This document shows, piece by piece, positions 11,087-22,900 of a stretch of 64,000 nucleotides of DNA (the stretch's first letter is position 1; every line of letters starts with the position of its first letter). The notes under the pieces are model-generated. The model had not been told where the DNA came from and ran no database searches. It worked only from the letters and a program-made list of their open reading frames with translations. Origin of the DNA: Lumbricus rubellus (Eukaryota > Annelida > Clitellata > Crassiclitellata > Lumbricidae); NCBI GenBank assembly GCA_945859605.1, contig OX243817.1, forward strand, positions 22,947,637 to 23,011,636, written 5' to 3'. Position numbers and translations under genes: made by a program.

Positions 11087-12058
11087 GTTGCCTATATAGG
11101 TTCTAGAAGCCTGTGACATGAGCTTCTTGTACTTGAAGACCATTAGATTTTTCTCACGTCATTCCTCGTAGATTCAGTTGCCTATAGCAACCTGTGACTT
11201 GAACTTCTTGTATTTGAAGACCATTAAATTTTTCTTGGATTATGGTTTCACTGTCAATTTATTTATTCATTTATCGCTATAAAATATAAATGAATAAATA
11301 AATCACGTTTGGAACGAATGAATGACAGCTAGGTGTGGACCTGCAATAAGTCAGTAGCGCTTTAATTAGGCCTAGTGGGTCTCTTTTTAAGTGGCGCTAT
11401 ATGAATTTTTAACAGCATAGTTGCTGCATGTTCTGTTTCTGTACAACCAACATTAAGCTGAGCTATAGGGTGGGCCCTTCCTAGCGGGGCTAGTGCCCCT
11501 TCTGGGTCTTCCCCTTTCCTGGTTGATACAATGAAATGTGCTTCTGATAATTTTCCTTTCAAATGTGTTATGTTAATATGTTTGTCAGACAGTATGAACA
11601 CGTTGTCTAGTTGAGTTGCACTATGTTCAGGTTGTGTTTGATACGCTCCAAGGAATAAATAAATAAATAAAACAAAACTACAATAACATTTACCATTAAA
11701 TAATTATTACAATCATGACCCGTTGCCATTGCAACGTGTGCTATGACTGTTCTATTGCGACGACATGATCACATCTCCTATTCTTTTTTTCTAAGAACAT
11801 CATTATTACGTCAATAATTTTGCTAGGTTGCCAAATTATATGCAGGCCTATTTCGTATTGTGACGGATTTTCATTGTTGTATGCATAGGCTATCACTTGC
11901 GGTCATGTTGCTGCTATAATTATAAATAGCTTTGTGGTATTATGACGCCATCTCTTTTGTCTACGCCAGAGAGTATGACGTAGGCCTATCTGCCCGCAGA
12001 CAGATATGACGTCACAATCGCTTAGCGACCTGGCTGTCACAAACAGTACTATTATCGT

Positions 12059-12123
12059 ACCGACCAATCACAGGCGATTTCTCATGATTGGTCGGTATGA
12101 GAATTCGCCTGTGATTGGTCGGT
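12059..12123. repeat. 27-bp stem / 11-nt loop palindrome containing CCAAT boxes
   Basis: 12,059-12,085 is the reverse complement of 12,097-12,123 with one mismatch. The 11-nt loop gattggtcggt (12,086-12,096) is itself a copy of the end of the right arm. The unit therefore carries three copies of the (A/G)ATTGGTCGG motif, an inverted CCAAT box. Confidence 0.85.
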
Positions 12124-12180
12124 TTGATGTTGTTCGATGATCGACTTCATCGTAGAGACGTGACACACTCTCTCTCTCTA

Positions 12181-12375
12181 GTTTGTTTGTTTGTATGTGC
12201 ACTTGTTATAGCGCCCCTTCAAGCTCTATCTACTCAGAGGCGCTCCCGAATGCAGAGCGGACACTGCATCAGAGTTTCACGCCGAAGCCCTGAGCAGTTG
12301 TGAGTGAAGGGACTTGCCAAAGGTCTGTACTGTTGGTCCAAGGCAACGACGCCACCACTACACCACCGCGGCCCA
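12181..12375 (-). mobile_element. tRNA-derived SINE, copy 2
   Basis: Reverse orientation, with GTTT repeats and gtatgtgcacttgttatagc at the left and the RC of the A-box region (ccaccactacaccaccgc) at the right. About 40 bp around the B box is missing compared with the copy at 16,543. Confidence 0.85.
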
Positions 12376-12704
12376 CAAGTAATAACTAATAGGACTGTCT
12401 ATCTATTTATTATTTATCTCAATGAACTATACCACTATTGTCACGTCATTAGTGTTACGTAACTTACGTTGTTAAAATATTGGCCATTCCGTTTTATGAG
12501 GACTCTTTTTTGTTCTACAAACACTATTGTTACGTCATTAGCTTTGTGCATAAACAAGTCACTGATTTGCTGGTAGGATGACAATCATGGACTCTTTATT
12601 AATATTATTATTGTGAGGCATTATTATCTTTGCTGAATAAAAATATTTTAAAACGGATAAAAGACTCGCGGTGGCCGTATGCATGACACATTCTATATAA
12701 GCAC

Positions 12705-12825
12705 TTAAAAACTGTTCTGTTTGGTCGTGCTGGAATCGGGAGCGCCTCAGAGTAGTTTACTTGAAGAGGCGCCACATAAATACTAGAATGAATGAATGAA
12801 TGAATGAATGAATGAATGAATGTTG
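12705..12825 (+). mobile_element. LINE 3' tail fragment ending in (GAAT)n
   Basis: cacttaaaaactgttctgtt, then tcgggagcgcctcagagtag, cttgaagaggcgc and a run of nine GAAT units. It matches the tail of the LINE at 3,011-3,590 and another fragment at 55,605. Severe 5' truncation and a short 3' repeat are typical of CR1/L2 retrotransposition. Confidence 0.75.
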
Positions 12826-13985
12826 GCCACCTCTGATGTACAGTAGGCTAAACACAATCAACTTGCGTCATTTTTACAATGCGTCACAACAATGCACTTG
12901 AGTTCCGGTCAAGTGTTTAAATAAGCAAGAACAAAGCGGTCTCAATAGAATCTCCGGCTCATTTTCAGATGAATCTGTATGATAATGGAAACCTCAGTTA
13001 TAGAGGTCCACACAGTGCGAAAGTTGTGTGTACCAAAATGAGAGTCTTTTAATAAATTATTTTGAATTTTTGATCATTTTTAGCGAAAAGCCTACGCTGC
13101 ACAATTTCACAACTAACAATATAAATTGAAAATTTGTTTCTTTTGCATGTGTGGGACCCTTATAAGTTACAGAAGTTCTAATATAGTGTAGGGCACGTTC
13201 AATATGTCTTGATCCGCCTCTGGGGTTGAGTTTGAGTGATGTCATTTGTGTGGATCTTTCTCATCAGCTTTACGTTATTCGTAGCAAGTGCTAATTACAA
13301 TGTGGATATGTTGGGACTAGCCGTTGCATCAGGCAATAATATTGATCACATCTCTTATATTAAGGTACGCTAGCATATGCAGTTGTTTGTGTTAAAACAT
13401 CCCAGAAACCCTTAAGCCAGATCAAAACGATGACAAACAATACTATAACTTTCAGTGTCAATCTAGTCTCCCTGCTTTTGGGGGGGGGGGAGGGGTGAAT
13501 CAAAGATTTTTTTAGCCTTTTCGCCCAAATTTCCTCCGAGAAACTGTGGTACTTCAATGCTTCTGGGGGTGGGGGGGGGGTATTGTTGCATATACACTTT
13601 ATCTGGGAGGGGAAAATGTGCATATAAATGTGAACAAAACCTTTAGATTTTTTTAGGGAGGCGGGAACCCCCAAGCAGAGATTTCTAGATTAAACACTGG
13701 TGACTTTGTGAGAGGCAAAGACAAAGAAAGGCAGCAGATGACAACAGACAAAGCAGGCTCATAATTCTTCAGCATAGGTCACATGACCAAGATCAATGAC
13801 CCTGACCCAAGACCCATTTTTGATTCTGTCCACCCAGACATTTTGCAATGTGCCTCAACTAACTTGCATTGATTGTTTTTTTTTGCCACAGACGGCTTAT
13901 GCAGCCCTAACATATCCTATCCTAACCTATACACAATCACTAATCTATAGTAAGTCTATATAATTATATAGCAGTATCTCAGTTG

Positions 13986-16900
13986 CTAGAAAATGTCGGG
14001 ACACTGTTGCCAACTGCGATGCCAGTACTGTCCCGTGTACAGCCAGTCTTCCTTTCCAGTGTACGCATTGCTACCGAGTTTAAACCATCTGCAAATAAAA
14101 AGAACCACGAGTAATTTTCATACCATATATTAATATTTCCTATTCATAAATTATGTGGAGAAAAAGACGTGCCATAGCAAGTACCGGTACATATCCAGAG
14201 AGTTCACTATAAAAAAATTATAAATAGTAAAATTAATTTGTGGAATCATGAGGTAAAATTTAAAAAGTGCAAACATTAGATAATACATGTGAACAATAAA
14301 GAACGAAATACATAGAAAAAAGCTGAAAAACCTTTAAAATGCTTAGAAATCACTTAAATGTACACAACATAAAATCAAAATTCCTCATTTCAGAAACAGC
14401 TAATTAATAACTTTTCTACATTTTGCGACTTAAGAATGTCGTGACATTCATGTCCAGGCAACTGGACTTGGACCCCCACTTTGCATATCTGGACCCCCCC
14501 CCCCCCCCCCAATGACTGACACAGCAGTCATGAAAAAACTGGTTGCATGCAATTAGCTTTTAATGGTGCTTTAGAGATTTAAGATCAGTGTGAGAGTGTT
14601 TGATAGCACATTGGTTCACATGCACTATAGTACAAAAATAGTACACTATAGTGCACTATACTACACTATAGTACACTGTCGGTTGGAAGACAACATGGCG
14701 AGGGAAAGGACTGGGTATGCACCCTCACATACCAATGCTACGAAAATAAACTCATTAACACTTCATACCTGCGGCTACCTCCTGAAGGTCCAGATTAAGG
14801 GAATGTTCTTGTACTTATTAGAAAACTTGAGCCTACCATTAGAACATAACATGGTGCTAGTGATCAAAAGTAATGACCACACACAAAAGTCCATATTCTA
14901 CCTTGGATCCCACTCTTGCTTAGATTTTTTCATATTTTTTCTGGAAATCCTCTGCTTCTCTTCAACTCTGGTCTTATCCTCTGCCGCACCATCTGAAACC
15001 AGGAATAGAACCAGGTTATGAGAAGTTAAAATCAGGTTAAAAAACTGACTACATGACCTTCCTCAACTATTCCAGAATGTTATTAATTTCATTTTTTTGG
15101 TACTTGTCACAGGTAAAAATTTTAATAACCAACAGTTGATGTAGCACAATCACCCAGTGGCTTATGTAAGCCCAATCAAAACAGTATTTGAAATGGCAGT
15201 TGAATGTGTCGATGATTGAGGTGTGAAAATTCTATGAGAAATTATTCTTGTGAACCTACAGTGGTCTAATTTGCAAGTAGGCTCTACATATATACCAGAA
15301 TATGATTTCATTGGATCGGGGTTGCATTAAAAAAGTCGGATAAAAAAGTTTCCTAGTAAAAAAGATTGGGAAGCACTGTCTATCTAATACAATAATGATG
15401 ATATTGAGTCATAATCATGTGATGAACTTTAAAGGCAGGATATACGAGGTCTGTCAGTTATTGGTCAGATTAGCATGTGTTTATAGTTGATGTAGTATGC
15501 CATACCTTGAGGTAATTGAAATGCAACGTTTAACGTTACATGCCTATGTTAAACTCAGTCAACGTTATACGATCTTAATAAGCTTGCAATAACCTAATGA
15601 CGAAAATGTAACCTACTAAAGGTGCCTGGGGAAACAACACAGCGCTAATGGCAACTTTTCACTGCTTACAATTGACGCAGCCTATTTCTGGTCAACACTT
15701 TTGCAGCTACGGTTCATGAGATCAGTTTTACAACAGAACAATACTGCGAAAATAGACTGGCCTCTAGGTTTGCACATGAATCCAAGGCCGGACATCTGAA
15801 AGCAAAAGCCATCAATCTCTGTTCAACTTCTAGCATACTCAATATTATTACCACATAGGCAGCTCGTTGTTTTGATGTTTGTTTGTATGTACACTTGTTA
15901 TAGCGCCCACTCAAGCTCTCTCTCTACTCAGAGGCGCACCCGAATGCAGAGTGGACACTTCATCGGAGTCTACTCAGAGGCGCTCCCGAACGCAGAGCGG
16001 ACACTTCATCGGAGTCTCACGCCGAAGCGCTGAGCAATTGTGAGTGAAGGACTTGCCCAAGGTCCTTACGCGGTGAAGTGGATTCGAACCTTCCGGCTCC
16101 AAGGCAATGATGCCACCACTACACCACCGCGCCCCACAAACTTCGTTTCAGTGCAGAGGTGTCAATTCATGATGGTCTTACCAACGTCTCCTTGTTCCAT
16201 CTTGCGCATGTCAGGGCGAAGACGAGAATCGGTTGGTGGAAGGATCGACTGAATTGATGCATCAAGACTGTTTAGGGTTATTGCAAACTTCGTGAAATTG
16301 TAATACTAGAAAAACACACAAACAAAAAACAAAATATCTCTTCATCAACTGTTTTCCATCACAGATAAAATGCTGATATTGTTCCTAAATTATCTTCTAC
16401 TTCATGCCAAACATCTTGAAAATAATTATGTCATTAGATTGGTATTGTGTTTGTTCTTCACGAAAACGAGAACTCCATCAGATGTTAAGCACATTAAAGA
16501 ACTAAGAATGAAATTCACTCAGAATGCCGTTCGATTTACTCACTGGGGTGCAATGGTGTAGTGGTGGCGTCGTTGCCTTGGAGCCGGAAGGTTCGAGGTT
16601 CGAATCCACCTTGCCGCGTAAGGACCTTGGGCAAGTCCTTCACTCACAATTGCTCAGCGCTTCGGCGTGAAACTCCGATGCAGTGTCCGCTCGGCATTCG
16701 GGAGCGCCTCTAAGTAGTGAGCTTGAAGGGGTGCTACAACAAGTGCACATACAAACTGTGCCCAGTTTGGTTTACCCCAACAACCTTGTGTTAATGGGTC
16801 TGCACTGTATCAAGAAACTCACCATGCTGGAGTGTTCTGGTCTTGGCGCAGCCTCCCAGAGTAACTTCTGCCCCTGTAGGTTCAGATTGCACGATGAACC

Positions 16901-19900
16901 GCGAGATGGAAGCTCCTCAGAAACCTAAAAGACAATTGTGAAAACATTTATAAGACAATTAGCTGTACCCAGCCACGCGTTGCTGTGGCAGAAAAGACCT
17001 CCCCCCTCTCTCTCCCCTCCCTCCCACCCTCTTCGTCCCGCTCCCTCCGCTTCTTTCCTCCGTCACACCGTCCAATGCTGACATCGGATAGAGCCCAATA
17101 ATGATGAAAGGCCGTTTTTTGCGACTCGCTTATGACGTCACAGCACGCGACCTCATTCATGTTTCGTCTGCTGTGTTTGGGGACTTTCTGAAATCTGACA
17201 GTTTTGTTGAATTTGCAAATGGCGGTCGAACGGATTGCAAAGTTCACTTTTTGTGGAAAAATTGGGTTTTTTCTGGAAAAAAATGTTAAGACACGGTGCT
17301 ATTGGAATGGAAGGTTTGGTAAATTTTCAAAACAATCGGTGCGTAACTTTCGGCGTGATTGCATCACGAACTATTGGAAAGTTTCATTTTTATTTATATA
17401 GATGCAGGGCCGGATTAAGAAATGTGGAGGCCCTGTTCGGAAAATTTTGTGGGATCTTCAATCAAAAAATCTGATGACTTTTTAGTTGTTTGGTCGAAAT
17501 TTCGTCAAAATATATCAATTTTCCCACAACAAATTATTTTCTCGTGTGTGGGGGGCCCCTAAAGTGTGGGGGCCCTGTTCGGCCGAACATGTTGAACATG
17601 CCTTAATCCGACCCTGAGACAATGAATAGTAACCGACTTGATTTGATTGCAGCTATGATCGAGGCCATGAGTAAAAAGCAGATCAAACTCTGCATTCTCA
17701 AAGGACTTGTTTAAAAATCCTCAGAATTGTAACTGGATTAACAAAGAGTTAAATCTGAGTGCCTACAAGACGTCTGACGTCAGTTGTCATTTGGTAAAGT
17801 CAGAATTAACTTTTCAGGAGTAGCTGGTGATAACCAAAAATACCTCTGTCCGATTAGTTTCATTAGTCCCACAATGGCAGAACTGAGTTCAATTAAAGTC
17901 CAGATACTCACAGCACTTGGGTGCCCTGTCATCTACCATCTCATTTGTTACAGCTTTATAACTAAGCTTCTTATGCTACTATATTACAGACATGTTGCTA
18001 CTCAAGTATAAGAACTCAAGTAGTTTTTAATAACAACAATAATACATATATTATACACAGTACAATTAGTAAAGTAATACAAAATAGTACAGCATAATAT
18101 AGAATATTATTTAGATGGTGAACACCTTGATCAGAATTTCCCTCCAGATGTTTTGTGGGGCGTAGTGGTGTAGTGGTGGCGTCGTTGCCTTGGAGCCGGA
18201 AGATTCGAGGTTCGAATCCACCTCGCCGCGTAAGGACCTTGGACAAGTCCTTCACTCACAATTGCTCTGCGCTTTGGCGTGAAACTCCGATGCAGTGTCC
18301 GCTCTGCATTCGGGAGCGCTTCTGAGTAGAGAGAGCTTGAAGGGGCGCTATAACAAGTGCAAATACAAACAAATAATGAGCAAATAGGTGTTTACAGCAG
18401 TAACCACAGGTATGGAGACAGCTGAGATTTACCTTTGCAGCCGCAGAGAACGCCAGAACGGATGGAGACGGACAGCGTCTTATGGACTTGATGTATGTCT
18501 CGTATACATCCACATCGTAACTGTACAGCGCTTCTATCCATTTGCCTTGCAAGGCACGCAGCTTCTTCTGGCTGCAAGACACACACATGCACATGCACAC
18601 ACATGCATACGTTGATTAAAGCACATAGTTGCAGGAATACACAAAGTGTATTAACCACACCCTGCAGGCTATGCCTCTCTGTGCTTCTGTCTCCCTTATC
18701 ATCAGCCGATTCAATTAGAGCATCTGGCAACATCGTTGGCAACATCAGTGTTCATCCAACCAAAAGCATTATTAGAGGCATACAAAATAACAAAGTTCAA
18801 TAACTTATCAACATCACAGGCTGCCAATCATCAACAGTGAAACATCAATATTCACTGACCAACATTCCAACAACATCACCCATGGCATCCACCTGTCTGC
18901 TAGGTTTAGTATATAATGTGCTGACCTGGCATCGTAGAGGTAGCCTTCAATTTTGTGCAGATCACGTCCAAGCAGGTCACTGCGCTTGAAGTTCAAAACC
19001 GCTTTATGCTTTGTCGAACAGTTGGTCACTTCAAGCGTTCCATACTGAAAGACGAGATTAACAGGATCAAAGAGCAATTAAAACAGTTAAATATATAAGA
19101 ACAGTTTGAAATGGATCAAGTATTCAAAATCAACAGGGCAGTCTCAGAAACTTTCTATAATTATATGAATTTGCAACTTGCAAGTGACATTGGGTCACAC
19201 AAACATTTCCAAACGAGTCATGAAAAAATCATAAATCACTGACTATTCCACGCCAAATATAAATATTCTTTTCTACATATATAGATAAATATTCTATAAA
19301 TAAAAATCTTACACTAAGAAGTTAAATTCAAATTCTGCTACTTGACTTGTACTACCTGTGCTGTATAGGCCTAAAGTGTATAGCAATATGCAGCCCCAAT
19401 GACCTGGTATCCATATTTGCACTATTACCTCCACAAAGGCCAACACAGCCGCTAATGCTATTCGAATATGTAAGAATTATGGCATCAACAGCAGCCTATC
19501 TCTTACACAGCAATCAAATCGATCAAAGATGTGAATCTCATGACAGCGTGAAATTGGCAATTATAATCTGTGCAGCAATGTAACCCATCAACCGATAGCT
19601 TGTCACCTGCTGATCATAATTACAGCTCTCACATTTACATGGAGTATGCATAATTATTATCAGAAAAATCTTAAAAGACCAGATAAGCACATAATAATTT
19701 GCATTCAGTGAACAAGCAGCTTGTGGCTTCAAGATGGATGTTTGGCACGTAGTCCTAACAGAAAATTTGTAAGCCTAAAGAAATCTTAAGGAAATTTATG
19801 TTCTTGTATACCGTATTCTGTTCTTGTAAATTGTTCTCAATATATTGCTTTGGACTGTTAGAATACATTAGGTCTTTATGATACTCATATGCCAAGGGCG

Positions 19901-22900
19901 TATCCTTGAAATACAAAATAGTATACGTGACCCAAAGTCAGCAGTTTGACACTGGTGGCCATAGAAGACACAAAAATATCATTAGCAGAACTCTCTAATT
20001 CTTCGTCTACAGGAAATAAAATAAAAACTTCAAGCAGACTATGAATATCAAAGACGCACGTTTTCAATCCACAGTTTTCCAACAATGATGTTGTTTATGG
20101 AACAGTTGACATTCTGCCAAGTGTAGACCTCTCCATATCTAAAACACAACCAGATCTCACTTTGACTGTGCCATCTTGATATGCGGATGATTTTTGTCTT
20201 AATTTTCAATTCGTTTACTGAATCCAGTATAATCAATATCAGCAAAAATGTTCAGCAATTGATGAAATACAACAAAGAAATGATTAAATACCAGAGTTTA
20301 TAAGGCAATTTATATAGGAACAAAAGGGCACACCTGAAGGGACCACTGATGACAATCACAATGGGGACGATCACAACATTAAATGACCGCAAAGGTAAAG
20401 CTATGGGAGAAAGTACTAGGATTAGTCAATGTTGTGTGGCACCGTGCAAAACTGGTAACTTGTTGTCAAGTGAACATTATTATGTTCATATTTGTTGCAT
20501 CCACTTAACCCTTTAATGACGATAGGCATTAGTCATCCATACATTTTAGTGCATGCTCGTCAAGTGCTAATGTATGAACGCTAAAACAGCCTTTTTATGC
20601 TGTTGGAAGTCCCAATACACCATAAGCTCCGAGATTTTGATTGGAGGGCATGCAATATACTTATTTTGACTGCTAGAATACTTCAAGTCTTTATGATACA
20701 GCTACTCATATGCCAAGGGCATGTCCTTGAAACACAAAATAGAATACATGACCTACAGTCGACATTTTGCTTCACTTTTGTCGTAATCGTAATCTCAAGA
20801 CTTCTACAGCGACCATAAAAGCGAAGTCGCAGGAACCAGCTTATTCACAGGCGATTGCATTTCCTCTCAGTGCCTCTATTCTGTCACTGTTGAAAACGAT
20901 TCAATCGTGCAATATGTAAGTAAGTAATAATTTTCGTCATTAAACCAGCCGTCAAAGAGCACTCTAGTGAAAAGCATTTAGGTTAAATAAACATACACAA
21001 TTCTCATCTAGGTTAGATAAGTCAGTGATTTTCCATGTGTGGCTGGGAGCACCTCTGGGGACTATGAAGAAGAGGTCCTACATACATTTTGCGACTACAA
21101 ATTTGCTGGAGCGCTGCAGTGGCTGTCTTCTGTTAAAAAGAGTCAGTATCAATGATATTTCCAGCAAAATAAGTTTGATTGATTTAGCTCAGATGAGTAG
21201 GCCCTGCTGCGAGATATACATTCTGTTATGTTCAATTAAGTAATGATCGCAAAATGCCCGTTCACGCTGTTAACTTACTTGAAGAGATGGAGAGTGACAT
21301 CCCCCTTAGGCGTCACTTCCACTGATTTACCCCAGAATTTCAGCTTTGGGTGCACTGATCCATGAAGCATGTAATGTTCTGACTCAGCATGGAATGCGCT
21401 CACAGGTGGATGGTGACTCACCTGCTCACAGATGATTCGAAATCCAAGGTCAGGCCTAAAATTCCACAAATGAAACAAGAATCAAACTAAAAAAGCAGGC
21501 TAATTCCAGGCCATAGCTGCAGATTACAGCAAGAATCAAACTAAAAAGCAGGCTAATTCCAGGCCATAGCTGCAGATTACAGCAAGAATCAAACTAAAAA
21601 GCAGGCTAATTTTAGCCCATAGCTGCAGATTACAGCAAGACTCAAAAGTCTTAAAAAAAGCAGGCTAATTTTAGCCCATAGCTGCAGATTACAGCAAGAA
21701 TCAAACTAAAAAAGCAGGCTAATTTCAACTCATAGCTGCAGATTACAGTTTGCATGGCTAGCTCCTCTACAGTGAGGTTTTAAAAATTAGAACAAACAAG
21801 CAACAATGGATGTTAAACTGTGCTGCTCAAGTGGTCCATTAAAACTCACTTTAACTTTTGAGTTTAGGTTGTTGTCTTTATGATCAGTTTAAGATCACTC
21901 AAGCCGCTTTTAGGGGCTCTGGCTGGACTGGGAGTGTTACTGAGTAGATTTCTTGAAGGGGTCCTATTAAGTCCATAGAATGAATGCATCAACGATCTGA
22001 CCAACCAGTTTCAATTATATATCCAGAAATTGAATCACCAACGTTCATCATCGATGTCATACCCATCGTGGCCAACAACAGCCTTGCGAACTTATCCGTA
22101 AAGCATCTCATGAAACTTCAGTAGCAATAAGATTTGTGTCATTTAAAAAAAGATACTTTAGCCTGGTTTTGGTCAGATGGATTACATATAAATTATAAAG
22201 TAATAATGGTTGAGAATACTAACCTATCAAGTTCGTAAGTCTCTCCAAGCAAAGGATTGAATGGCTTTCCAATTCGTTCCCAGTTGGATGAAGTTGCAGA
22301 CACAGCAAATGCAGTAACCATCTTAAAGACAATGAAACACAAAGACTTTTGCCATCATCATCGTCCTCATCATCATCATCTTCATAGCAAAATGACATAT
22401 GGCCTACCTCCAACCATTCTCCTTGATTTTTTTACTCTACAGCTTTATATTACCTTATAACTTAATAAATAATCTTTGATTATGCAACCTTACCTATCAT
22501 CTTCATCATATACGGCTGTAAATGGGGAAACCCTCACAATATCAGAAAAACCATCAATGTAGAAGGCCATTACCTTGGCATGAATAACTAGAACCAAAAA
22601 TAGTTCTGCGCATTCACAGAGAGGTACAATATACAACTCAGAGTCTTAAAATTTAGGCTCAAAATCAAAAATATATTTCATTACAATGGACATCTACAAT
22701 TTTGCAAGATTTTACTCCAAAACATATTGCGTAGATAATGCCACTGGATATGTTCACACAAAATAGAGCATTTTTCACTCTTGGTAATAAAAGCATCTGA
22801 TTTGTGAATGTATTTGCACTTGTTATAATGCCCTTCAAGGTTCTATTCAGAAGCGCTCCTGATTACAGTGCGGACACTGAATCGGAGTTTCACGCTGAAG

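Noticed and set aside
16554..16620. Functional tRNA gene
   Set aside because: A and B boxes are present but the sequence cannot fold into a full cloverleaf with acceptor stem; the same head recurs in SINE copies with the shared body and tail.
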